Source: Gordionus sp. m RMFG-2023 (Eukaryota > Nematomorpha > Gordioida > Chordodea > Parachordodidae). Taken from it: a stretch of DNA of 64,000 nucleotides. Every line of letters starts with the position of its first letter. Positions within the stretch are counted from its first letter, which is position 1. Position numbers and translations under genes: made by a program. Location of the stretch: positions 13,555,561 through 13,619,560 of the forward strand of contig NC_088775.1 of assembly GCF_954871325.1 (NCBI RefSeq). The letters run 5' to 3'. This document shows positions 1-10,765 of the stretch, piece by piece. A model generated the notes under the pieces. That model ran no database searches. It was not told the DNA's origin and saw only the letters and a list, made by a program, of their open reading frames with translations.

Positions 1-1182
1 AAATAAATGAATTTATTAAAAACAAGATTCGCACTATAAAACTAAATGAGAGAAGTATATTAAGAGTTTTGATTTAAGTTTATAATTATTGGAAAGATCC
101 AAAATTAAAGCTTCGCCAAAATATCTCATACATTGTATGTGCCTTAATTGTTGAAGATGATCGTATTCTTTTGTTGCAAGAAATTAAATATCCATTTACA
201 GGGAAATGGTATATTCCTGGAGGCAAACTTACTTACAGAGAAAATTTAGGCGTAAATATTGTATATAGCAATCAAACTCATAATTTTAAAGGTAGGTGCA
301 TGTCGGGAAACTCTTGAAGAAACTGGTATAAAATGTCATCCTATATCTTTAATAAGTGTAGAATGTGATAAAGGAAAGTGGTTTCGATGTATATTTCACT
401 GTTCACCTCAAGGTCTTTAAAATAAATTTCATTCTTTAACTTTATCTTAGGTGGTACCCTAAAAACATATCCCAATAAACATTCTCTTAAAGCTGACTGG
501 TTTTCTATAACTGATATTTATCAAGATAAAATTAACTTAAGGTGATTTGTTAATTTTTTTTCTAAAATGATTATCTAGATACAATGATCTTAAATCTATA
601 CTCCAATTGCCATATGTGCAAAACTTAAATAAAAAGTCAAATAACATTATAAACCCAATTTTGAAGCCTCACAAACAATTAACTATTCAGCTTATAATTC
701 TTTGTTATATAAAAAAGTATAACTATAATTAATTAATATCTAGTATGTGTTTAGAACTTCGAATATCAGAATAATATTTGATAATCAAGATAATTTACCT
801 CTTTATTATATATATCAATATATATTTACATCTGAAATGATTTTGCGAAACTATGTTGAAGTATATTTTGTAAATTTTATTATATATTTAGCTAAAATAG
901 GATATATTTGATGCTAACACCCAACCCTATTTTTATAAATTATATGGAATTTTAAACCTTGAACATTGTGCATTCAAGAGCAATGATGTGACAGATGGAT
1001 TCTTGATGACATTTTTGATTAAATTAATGTTTAAGAATCAACCTATTATAAAAAATATCAATGATGACAATATAGCACCCTTTAAAATCACTAAATTGCG
1101 ATCCCTCAACCAGAGTGCTTTTAAAACTGCAATTACAAATAACTATTATGTTCCTTTTAAATTTGTTCATCTTTTACCATAA
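1..1182 (+). CDS. NUDT18: NUDT18-like Nudix hydrolase, seven exons, 5' end off the window
   Basis: Reading frames joined at GT-AG borders give about 320 codons, close to the length of animal NUDT18, which hydrolyses 8-oxo-guanine nucleoside diphosphates. Exons: 1-54, 79-251, 292-412, 451-541, 579-716, 755-860, 901-1182, all in compatible phase, stop TAA at 1180. The Nudix box (GX5EX7RExxEExG) is completed only by splicing exon 2 to exon 3: GKLTYRE before the junction and RETLEETGI after it. Upstream, LRQN-ISYIVCALIVEDD matches the start of the family's Nudix fold; downstream, PQGGTLKT, a N-P-x-L-x-P stretch and GILNLEH..DGFLMTFLIKL follow the NUDT18 order through its C-terminal region. The introns are 24, 40, 38, 37, 38 and 40 nt. 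The first (55-78) is the least certain, because its 24 nt is extreme; the frame before it is open to the window edge. Family assignment is from remembered motifs, not a search. Confidence 0.85.
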
Positions 1183-1470
1183 GTCATATTAAATATGATA
1201 ATTATAGTAAAATATTATACAAATACAAATAAATCCAATTTTATTTGACAAATCAAATATATTTTAATTTTGTTTAATTCATTCAAGTGAAATTTATATA
1301 ACTCATTCAAATGAAATTTATTTGAATTACTTGCACAAAATGAATAAAAATATTCATTTATAGTGCAATGCCATATGTATGTAAATAAAATTTACTACCC
1401 CTAGAATTGTAAATTGTGCACTTAAAAATTGAACCAATCATGTTCAAAATTTTACTTTGGATCATTCCAT
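1183..1470. other. AT-rich spacer after the NUDT18-like gene
   Basis: Low-complexity A/T sequence with several imperfect copies of an ATTCAA-GTGAAATTTAT motif near 1270-1330. It probably holds the 3' UTR of the gene to the left. No gene or element end is seen. Confidence 0.4.
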
Positions 1471-3545
1471 ATTTAATCGATCAAGAAAGACACATTTTTG
1501 GCCGACCCCTTTTAAAATTGTTAATAATTTCTGGAATTGTTTAGATAGGTTAATAAATGAGAAGCCGTTTATTTTAGCTAGTTAGCACCTGGTTACCAAA
1601 ATATAGGGCCTCAAAGTGCGAAAAATAATTACTTTTGAATCTGTAAAATTTTTAAAATGCTCATATCTGAAAAACTATTTATAGTAAAAATAAATATAGT
1701 ATATTAAATTATAGGGTAAAAAAATCTCTAAAGGCCTATCGAAAGAAGAAAAAATTAGGCGCCAATTTGAGTCTTTAACTTCCGGTTTACCAATATATAC
1801 CCTTGTTTTTAAGCAATAAAAGGAGTTGGTTTTCGAAAAAAAAAGTCTTTTATTTAGGCACTTTTTATAAATATATATACCGCTATTGGCTCTTCTGAAA
1901 TATGCAAAATTGAAATTTATTTGCATAAAATAGATCTATACTAAACTACATTGTTAACATTTTGTTGTTAATCTACCAATAACATTTCGAATTTCTATTC
2001 CCAATTAAACTCAGGGATAGTATGGCAAATGCCCCCTAGACATCGTAATATATCAAATTTCCATTAATAAATATTTTTCATATAATTTTTTATTCATTCT
2101 TATTAAAGATAACCATTGATTGTCAGATACATTTTATATATCATTTATTTTTTTATATATTTAATTCGCATTAATATTTCAGTGAAAAGTTTTTAATATT
2201 TGCGATTCTGTTGAATTTAAATTAAATTCAACTTCAATTTTAACCTGGGAAATTGGATAAAAATATCAAATTTTTGTGTTCCTGCCTGATATTGTAAGCA
2301 CTTTATATATTTTTATTCTAAAATTATTTACTCTTTCTCATATTCTTCTTCCATAATATAAGAAAAATCTATTCCTCAATGAATAATTAATATTATTAAT
2401 AAATTAGAAATATCATGACAAGTTATTTGTTCTGAAACAGGCCTTTGTAAACTAACCATGACCACTACGTTTGACTGTATCTCCATCTCCATCAGATGCC
2501 GATTTGCCATGAAATATGGCTCAGCTACCCAGTCTTTATTCCTAAATCATCTATATGGTGGCAAAGATTGATTATATTTTTGCGATTCTTATTTTGTGAT
2601 GTTGCTCCATCTGAAAAGTAGAAGAAAGAATTTTTTTGGGCGCCTTTAAACTTCTCTGTTAAGTAGTGGACTAAATATTTTTAGAATAAGTGAATGGCAA
2701 TTGTATTACGAATGAGAGATTTTAGTAATTACGTAATTTAAATGATTTAAATTTTTTTATTGTCTTCTAATTTATCACAAACAGATGAGTGGTAACTTGC
2801 GCTTTATTTAAGCAAAATCCTCGTACTTCATCTTGAACCACAAAGGCATCATTTTCAGCAAAATCTGCCTACGATATATTTTTCATTTTAATAGAATTCA
2901 TGCCTTAAAAAGTTTTTGAGATATAAACAATTTGAGAATTTTCATTTTTCGCACCTTTGAGGCTCTTTATCTCGGGAACCAGGCGTGCTAGAGAGTTAAA
3001 ATAAACGGTATTCTTATTTTAATTTTACCAATCTAAATAATTCCAGCAGTTTTTAACAATTTTAAAGGGTTCGGCCGAAACTGAGTCTTTTTGATCGATT
3101 TGACATGGATGGCCCAGAAATCCAAAATATTTTAAGATAAAAATTAAAAATATGTTGGCAAATTAGCAACAAAATTTTAACCATAATATCTAGTTTCATA
3201 TAGCGCCATATATTTTTTTGCATATGAAATTTTTAATTTTTGATAAAAATGCATATTTCGGAAGAGCCGATAACGTCGCCAAGGTTTTCACATATATATT
3301 TATAAATGGCAAAAAAAAATTTCGAAAACCAACTCCCTTTATTTCTTAAAAACATGGCTAAGGCAATGTAGGTAAGCCGAAAGTTAAAGACTCAAAGTGG
3401 CATCAATTTTTCCTCTTTTCATAAACCGTTAGAGATTTTCTTTTACCTATAATATAATATATTATATTTATTTTTACTATAAATAGTTTTTGAGATATAA
3501 GCATTTTAAAGATTTGAAAGTCACTATTTTTCCCACCTTTGTAAT
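1471..3545. repeat. element with inverted arms around a decayed ORF
   Basis: The sequence at about 1475-1930 recurs inverted on the right in two pieces: 2880-3110 matches its outer part and 3225-3545 its inner part. The shared blocks include GGCCGACCCC / GGTTCGGCC, GAGGCYCTWTATYTYGG and a block ending CGAAAACCAACTCC. Divergence is moderate, so this is not recent. A fragment of the same outer end recurs near 63630-63700. The arms flank the pseudogene at 2465-2870, so the whole may be one mobile unit, though no target duplication was found. Confidence 0.6.
2465..2870 (-). pseudogene. decayed ORF of a multicopy animal protein family of unknown function
   Basis: On the minus strand the pieces ADFAENDAFVVQDEV, then THLFVI, then FYFSDGATSQNKNRKNIINL (about 2560-2640), then TVKRSGHG and SLQRP follow in order. 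I recognise this order from a protein family found in many copies in Hydra, insects and other invertebrate genomes, usually annotated as uncharacterised and probably spread by a mobile element. This copy is decayed, with several breaks, and not functional. The enclosing inverted arms suggest which repeat carries it here. Confidence 0.5.
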
Positions 3546-4439
3546 TTCTATCCTCCACCATGTAAGAATTAGCTCAGAATTTAATAATAGAGTTAGATAA
3601 GAATTCAAGATATTTATTTAAATAATAAAATAATCATGTTTATCACAATTTTTAAGTATATATTTCAGTGAAAGTATTGGTAAAAGACATTTGAATATTA
3701 TTTCAACAAGAAAATAAATTATATTAAATCAATTTAGTATATATTATTTAACAAAAAGATAGTTAATATATATATTTTCTATTATATTAACTTAGAGCCA
3801 CAAAACGATATACAGAAAATTAATATATATTACTATAGTATTAATTATAAAATCATGAAACTTTGTAGGCGTTTTACATACCTTGATACGTCATAATAAG
3901 CGATCGCTATATGAAACAGCAGAGCTACGCTTGTACTATCTCGTTTCATCTAATTGGGTTAAGAAATTTGGGGGTAGCCATGAGATGAACCCATCCACAA
4001 TTTTTTGGGCAGGCTGCAGTTACCTGTGCGCGCAAGAGGCAAAACCACTTGCTTAAACCCCTACAGGAGATAAGAGAGAAAAGCCCGTACCCGATTAAGT
4101 AAAATGTATATTATAGGGAGGGGTATTGGTTGATTTTAAGTTTATGGTCTATATATTTGTTTATTTAATATAAATATGATATATTTTGTTAATAAAACTG
4201 CCTTACTACTTAAGAATATTAGCTTAGAGGGGTGATAGCATAAGTTAAGTATGTTTTGGATAGCTATATCAAGGTTAGGTACATTAGCAGTTTTATAAAT
4301 AAATAAATGTATATTTACCATGGTGGGAGGAAGGTGGTGCTCATGCTTAGGGGGGGGGCTGAGAGATTTGGAGGGTATAGGTAGCTGTATTTGATTTTTA
4401 GAAGCTTTTTTATTGAGCCTTTATTATTGTTTAGACGTA
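3546..4439. other. AT-rich stretch with a GC-richer patch (about 3850-4110), possibly the LINE 3' region
   Basis: Mostly A/T. The patch at 3850-4110 includes CGATCGC, a CTGTGCGCGC stretch and a pyrimidine-rich end. Because it lies 3' of the minus-strand LINE it could be that element's 3' UTR or a separate SINE; neither can be shown from one copy. A G9-10 tract lies at about 4350. Confidence 0.3.
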
Positions 4440-5895
4440 TGAATTCATCATCAGATTTAGACTTATGACTTCTTTTATCGTTCTGTACAGCCAATATGAC
4501 TTGTATTTACCATAGATTTTTCCTTCATGAGACTCCAGATTATAGCCTTATGAACTATGTTATGTCTGAAGTTTCTGATGGTATGACCAAAGAGTTGGAT
4601 GTGTCTTTTTTTTGAGAGTAGTCTCGATCGGGACTTTTTTTGAGATTCGCCATAGGCTGGCATTTGAAATTAATCTTGGATAGAAGATGCCGTTGAGCTG
4701 GCGCAGACAACGGTTTACGAAAACCTGTATTTTCTTTGTCTGGGATTTATTTATTTCCCAAGTGTCGCTGCCATAGTGGAGGACTGGAATGACTGTAGCG
4801 TTAAATATTCGGAGTCTCGTTTTGACTGAGATCTCTCTGGCTGTCCATAGTTTATGATATTTCATGAAGGTTATTTTGGCATTTTTTAGTCTGGCTTCGA
4901 TTTCGCCGCTGATGTTTCCTTTATTATCAATAAGCACGCCAAGATATTTATAATTATTAACTATTTTGATTTCATTCCCCTGAAATGTTAAGTTATTTAT
5001 AGACATCTCTGGGAATGGCATGATAAAAGTTTTATTGAAGTTGATGGTTAAGCCGACTTTGTTGCTGTGGAAAGTAAGTCTATTGTCTCATCTCTTGACT
5101 TGATAATTAAAACCAGGTCATATGCGTACGAGATGATTCTTAGATGATTGATATTGTTTGATGAAAGATCGACTAGGTTCATGGTGCTCGTGGTTTCTTA
5201 TATGATTTTGTGTATGATTATGTTGAAAAGAATAAGTGATAGAACGCACCCTTGTTTCACGCCTCTTCTGATCCTGAAGTAAGGAGAGAAAGTACGGCCT
5301 AGCTGTAACCTGGCCCAAGAATTGTTGTAACGATATTTCAAGATTTTGATTATGTTTTGATCAACATTATATTCTTCCAGAGCCTCCCAAAGGGCATCGT
5401 GTTTAACGGTGTCAAAGGCTTTGCTATAGTCAATGAAATTAAATGGGAAGTTTGTATCTGAAGCATTTCTGGAGATAGATTTTGAGAGCTAGGATGGGTT
5501 CGTTAATGTTCTTGTTCGGCCTGTAGGCGCAAATATTACTTGATAGGATATTTTTGGTAGAAGCGAGGATTCTGTTCTTCAGGAGCACCATGAACACCTT
5601 TGAGACTGTAGAAGTGAGAGCGATGGCTCTGTAATCTTCAAACGATGAAGGATGGGGTTTCTTGGGGAAGTTGCAGATTGTGGATTTGTTCCAATCATCT
5701 GGGGTTTTGCCTGAATGCCATATTTTTGTGAATATGGCTAATTTTCTGGAGCGGCTTTCATATGTTCATTTCTGATCCCATCAGAGGACCCCTATTGTTT
5801 TTTGGCATGTTTATGGCTCTGTTGATTTCTATGAGGGAGAAATCGGAGTGGGGTGATGGCAAGCCTGGCTGTTGGAGGCTCCTTGATGATTTTTG
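4440..5895 (-). mobile_element. 5'-truncated LINE (reverse transcriptase to C-terminal domain)
   Basis: Read on the minus strand from about 5890, the family order is clear: NNRGPLMGSE, then AIFTKIWHSGKTPDDWN, then FEDYRAIALTSTVSKVF (RT fingers), KAFDTVKHDALWEAL (first catalytic Asp), RRGVKQGCVLSLILFN, the catalytic-site region, then YKYLGVLID, LHYGSDTWEI, VNRCLRQL and the FGHTIRNF segment typical of invertebrate endonuclease-reverse transcriptase LINEs. The catalytic YADD reads YAYD, frames shift several times (one near 4650), and no apurinic endonuclease is present. It is therefore a dead 5'-truncated copy. The clade (RTE or CR1/Jockey-like) is not settled by eye. Confidence 0.85.
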
Positions 5896-6194
5896 AGGGA
5901 TGTGATTAAATTTTTATATAAATTTCTTAGAATTCTTATTGTCACAGTTTGTGAACATACAAATTAAAAAAAAAATAGATTATATGAAATGTCAATCAAT
6001 TTTTGTATATTTATTTTTTTATAAAAAATCAGTGGATTTTTTTTCCTGAAATTTAATGATGTTTTTGTAATTCACGTGAATTATTTTCTCCAAATTATGA
6101 TTGGAAGTATTAATTGAATTATTTTCTGCAAATTATTATTGGGGAAATAAAACTTGTAATACTTATCAAATCAAAAGAATTATCAATTTTTATT
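5896..6194. other. AT-rich spacer
   Basis: A/T-rich sequence with ATTATTTTCTSCAAATTAT repeated twice (about 6080-6140). No gene seen. Confidence 0.4.
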
Positions 6195-7574
6195 TTTTAA
6201 TATATTAATTGCAGTTTCTATACAATTTTTAGCGCCCACTATATTAGTATCTACTGACTATAGAATCTTATTTAGTTATGGTTATTAATACTTAATAAAT
6301 TATAATGGTCAATTTAGTGTAATTTATATTAACGCATTAGATAAAAGACTAGAGGCTTCGACTGATTTATGAGTGGAAAACTCTGAGTTAATAGAAAAGT
6401 AAAATAATACTTCATAAATAGTCTCAAATTTCTTATAAATGATATGTAAATGACCAGTAACGCCTAAAATTTTTATAAAATACATTAGATAAATTAAAAC
6501 TTAGAAATGATAACAATATTATTAAACTAAGGCAGCGTCTACACAACAGGATATTCACTGGATGCAAGCCCCCCCCCCCCCTCCCTCAAAAACTTGTACC
6601 TACCCCACTAAAAAATTAAACCCTTTTAATTAATATTAAAAACCCCCTCATTTACAATGTATGTATTATAGTGTAAGTTGTTTGGCATACTGATAGAATG
6701 TCTAACACTTTGAAATTACATTTAAAAGGATAGTATAAAATTTTCCAAAAATAATTGGAAAATAATGTCTATGGTTGATGATTAGCAAAATCATTGTATT
6801 ATTATCAATATATTTTGCCCTATTTCATGTAAATATTTAATAGATAACCTCCCCTAGCCAACCACCCTCAAAAAAATGTATGCAAACTGTTCCTACCCCC
6901 CCCCCCCCTTATTGCCAGCTCATGTAGAAGATATACAAAGGCACTTTATTATTAATTTTTTTTGAACCAGGGTTTGTACTTCCATTTCGGTCAAATATAA
7001 GGTTTAATCATATACCTGACTTATTACATTCGATGAATTAATATTTAATTCATTAAGTTGCTTTAAATTACATTTAATAATGCTTTCAGCAGGAAGACAT
7101 TGTAAATTAATAATTCTATTAGATTTTCTTAAATTTATCCACAATATAATGAATAATTATGCTCAAGTTTAACCTGATGCATCTTTTGTCACATCAGCCT
7201 TATGACAAAAAAAATATTAGACTTCGTTTTGAATGGGGTTATATATATTGTGCATTTATGGGTTGATTTTATAATTTAATTCAAGAACCTTTAAATTGGT
7301 GCGTGAAAATTATGCTCTCATTTTTTGCAACTTCCATATTATTTTTTGAACTAGCCCCAAGAAAAGGTAGCTCCTGTATGCTAAGAAACAAATCAAATAT
7401 TGATTTAAGTCATAACGATTACGGTTAATTTGTTGGGCCATATTGCTATTAAATTTAAATTAGCTTTCAGGTTATATCAATCCCTTCTTTGTTTGCTGGC
7501 CATTTTTTTTTTGGGAGGGGGAGCAAAAATTTATTTGGGCTGGGGAACCCAGTCCCTTTCCGTGTCTACAGCCC
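6195..7574 (-). mobile_element. hAT fragment, same family as 53478-55944
   Basis: Long collinear similarity to 54380-55470, including GAGGCTTCG..TGAGTGGAAA, ACTCATTAAGTTGCTT-like sequence in the coding part, TGCTTTCAGCAGGAAGACA and ATTACGGTTAATTTGTTGG. In the other copy this encodes a minus-strand ZMYM1-like hAT transposase; here the frames are lost. The right edge near 7574 reads CTACAGCCCTG, which resembles the family's inverted end (CAGRGC-GTAG). A C-tract-bearing stretch at 6531-6925 interrupts it. The left end was not found. Confidence 0.65.
6531..6925. other. insertion with C12-C14 tracts inside the hAT fragment
   Basis: The sequence between ATTATTAAACTAA and the resumption of similarity near 6925 has no counterpart in the sister copy at 54770-54830. 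It begins GGCAGCGTCTACACAACAGG and has C tracts at 6571-6582 and 6897-6908 plus CCCTCAAAAA repeats near both ends. It looks like a small transposon or a degenerate hAT end with terminal homopolymers. No protein is visible. Confidence 0.45.
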
Positions 7575-7720
7575 TGTGGACATACATATTTAAAATTGGA
7601 AGAATTATATTCCAAGAACTGAAACCCACTCTTCCAAAATTGTCATATATATATAATCCTATTTCTGTATTTATAAATTTTTTCGTAATTTTATCTGTCA
7701 TAATAATAATTAAATGATTG

Positions 7721-7953
7721 CTAGAGACCTGCAGAGGTATCAATTGCATGGCCCGGCCCGGCTTTTTTTTTTAAAAAAAATTTTAATTCGGCCCAAAATT
7801 ATTTTAAAATATATTTATTTTTGATTTTTATAGCTAATAATGGCGATTTCAAATATTTAATAAAAATTTCAGACCTGGTCACATTTAAAAAAATTAAAAT
7901 ACGCCCAGCCCGTATACCTGGGTTGGGTTTAGGGCCGGCCTGCAGGTCTCTGG
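7721..7953. mobile_element. hAT-type MITE with GACCTGCAG ends and GGCCCGGC repeats
   Basis: The left end TAGAGACCTGCAG pairs with the right end CTGCAGGTCTCTGG. Just inside are CGGCCCGGC on the left and AGGGCCGGCC on the right, separated by A/T. The same design and much of the same sequence recur at 57041-57346. No clear 8-bp duplication was found, so age and superfamily are inferred. Confidence 0.6.
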
Positions 7954-8400
7954 AATTTACCAGTATCATTAAATTTATTGGAAAATTTAAAAACAGAATA
8001 TAATAAATAATATAAGCAAGCTTTGTTTTTTTTAAAAATCTATATTTTAAATTAGGTCAACAAAAAATTGAATCGAATAATTGCGCTATTCCTATCTGTA
8101 TGAATCGAAGTTTCGATTTCTCGAATAATTGATTCGAAAATTCTTCTAAAGTTAGATTATATCTAATATTTTTGAATAATTATATCGAAGAATAAAAATC
8201 TTATTATTCGACGGATATTTTTTTATTATTTATATTAGATTCAAATAATTGATTATTCGTATACACGAATCTTATAATTTTTAGGCCTATTTTGAATTTA
8301 TAATTTAGGAAATTACAATATTTAAGCATAAAAAAATCTTTAATTTAAATCTAGATTTATGTTGGCTACATGTAGAATGTAATACATATCCCATTACTGG
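7954..8400. other. AT-rich stretch with TCGAATAAT palindromic motifs
   Basis: From 8064 to 8275 the motif TCGAATAATTGATTCGA and variants recur in both orientations. Similar clusters lie at 22210-22400 and 63440-63540, so this is probably a decayed non-autonomous repeat. No coding signal. Confidence 0.4.
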
Positions 8401-8739
8401 TTAACGGTGCATATATACACCACCTCCTATACAGGGTTACCATGTCTCCCCCCATCAGCGGGGGACTCCCGCAATTTTTTAGTTTACACGCAGACATCTC
8501 TCCCGCAAAACTACCTCAATTGGAAATCTCCCGCAAAAATCTACCGCAATTTTTTTTTTAGTATTTTAACATTTTTAATATATAAATAATAATTTTGAGA
8601 GACATTATTGATGATATTTATATTTTTAAAATAATTTTAAATATTTATTCGAAAAACATGTCTAGTTTGTAAATTTCTTTCTATCCTGTTTTATTTTTAT
8701 CCAATAATAAATCAACATCATTTCATTCATATAAGTCAG

Positions 8740-10135
8740 TACAGGGGAGTATATCAACATCGATTGCAATACAAAAATATTCTCAAATAATAAATAATAC
8801 AGATGCAACTACATTTGCGGAAATCGTATACATCTATCATGTAGTTCAACATTCACAGAGCTATATCATCACAATGTGGGTCGAACCTTTTTCTCATGAT
8901 ATTTAACGACTCCAATATAAGTGCAAACCTTACTTGTGGCAGAACAAAAATGGGCAAGGCTATCACAAGTGTTTTAGTACCTGAATCCTAGAGGTAAATT
9001 CTAGACGATTTGAAAGATGCCATCCATATTCAATTCTAACAGATGCATCTAATAAGGGAAATATTAAATTTACCTTGATCCTTCGCTATTTCAACAAGAA
9101 TAAAAACATTTCCATAAAACTGTTAAAATATTTTCCTCGGATAGTGAAAAATCCAACGATGTAGCTAGCCACATAATGGTAAATATAGCTGATTCAGGGT
9201 TATCAATGATTTGCATGTCAGCTTTTTGCGCTAATAATGCCTCTGTAAATTTTGGCAAAAACCAAAATTACCGAATTGAGGCAGCACAATAATGAATTAA
9301 TACCAATTGGCTGTATATGCCATATACTACATAATTCTTGCAAGAAGGCAATAAATGTACTATCGGTGAATGTCGAAATAACTAATTTAGTCATCAACTA
9401 AAAGAGTTAATGAATTAAATGAGTTAGTGAAATGGTCTGACTTGGAATGGTGTGAGTTGTTGCGATATATACCTATTGGGTGGTTGTCATTAATACCTGC
9501 CATCGATAGAATTTTAAAATTTTACAAACCCTTAAAAATATACTTTTCTTAAATTAAGATTTTAAAGCTGTCTTAAAATTTTGAAAATTTTTTTCGAGTA
9601 TGAAATGGCAGAGGCATATTTGGGATTCGTTTCACATGTAGGAAATCTACTTCATGCAGTTAATATTCAGTTGCAATCAGAATATTCTTTATAAAAAAGA
9701 TTCATAAAATCATGCTACAGCTCTGTTCATCTCTACAGTTAAAAATTGATAATAAATTTTATGGCGCTATTGCTAAAAATATTATATTAAAATGTTCAAA
9801 TAAATGAAGCAGATATTTTTATTAAGACAATTTTAGAATATTTACAATCAAAATTTGATTTTAATAACTCTATTTACAAATGTATAAATATTATGACCTT
9901 GGAACAGAAACCATCAATTGATGGTTTTTATAATATATTAAAAATACAGAAAGACATTGATTTCTTGTTTGAGGAGATTGTAATTCTCTCTATTTTTTAT
10001 GATTCGCCAAAATACTTAAAGTTAGATGATCTAAAAGCAGAGGAGAAATGGGTAGAATTTTTTCGTAATAACGATAAATCCCCATGCTTGGAAAAAATAT
10101 GCGAGTATGTCTTCTTACCTCATACCTCATTCTAA
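8740..10135 (+). pseudogene. hAT-1 transposase, forward copy (N-terminal and central parts)
   Basis: Recognisable hAT pieces in order: VYIYHVVQHSQSY, then CGRTKMGKAI, DASNKGNIKF..LRYFNK, IPIGCICHILHN, WLSLIPAIDRILKFYKPLK, and from 9893 to 10129 an open C-terminal stretch with EEKWVEFFRN. The frame ends at hAT-2, and the dimerisation motif SNASSERIFSLTRTAW resumes at 15829-16010. Several stops and frame changes break the upstream part, so the copy is dead although the C-terminal third is still open on both sides of hAT-2. Confidence 0.75.
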
Positions 10136-10429
10136 TGCATAGGCGTAGCCAGGATTTTCCTAAGGGGGGGGGGGAGAAATTAATAAATTTCTGGGGGCTT
10201 CGCCCCCAGACCCTGTTTGGGCGGGCCTGCGGCCCGCTTTTGCCCGGCCGGCCGGGTTTCCTTAGTCTATATAGATTTATAATATATATTTACAACATAT
10301 GTAAATTTTAACAAACTTTTTATTTTAAATATAAGACATTGGTAAAGAGATTATATTAAAAAATAAGCCTGGAACAAATAAGAAATATATTTTTTACTAT
10401 TTTATATAAAATATAATAAAAGATATGTT

Positions 10430-10760
10430 AGGGACCAATTTTGAAGTAATCAATGAATTTAAATATTGGTATGCAAACTTAAAAAGAATATAGATATTTA
10501 ACCTGATAATGCAATAAAAGCTCTAACACATTAATAAACTTTCCAAACATTACAAAATTATTTAAAATTTTAGCAAGCCTCCCTATTATGACATGTACTA
10601 ATGAAAGAACTTTCTCGAATTTATGAAATTTAAAAATATATTTGCTAAATAGATCAAATATAGCCCTCTTAAATATCCATAGGGAATTAACACCAATTAA
10701 TTTTGAAATAATTAATGAATTATCAAGTTAAAAGAAATTAGATCATACAAATACGTGGTA
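10430..10760 (+). pseudogene. inverted partial copy of the hAT-2 transposase 3' end
   Basis: Plus-strand sequence containing TTAAATATTGGTATGCAAAC, GACTTTCC-like TAAACTTTCCAAACATTAC and ACATGTACTAATGAAAGAAC repeats the minus-strand coding sequence at 10766-11125 at lower identity. The two face each other around about 10762, a tail-to-tail duplication of the dimerisation region. It holds stops and is not expressed as a separate gene. Confidence 0.8.
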
Positions 10761-10765
10761 ATAAT

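Noticed and set aside
1675-1926. 83-codon minus-strand ORF
   Set aside because: Lies wholly within the inverted repeat arm, no known motif.
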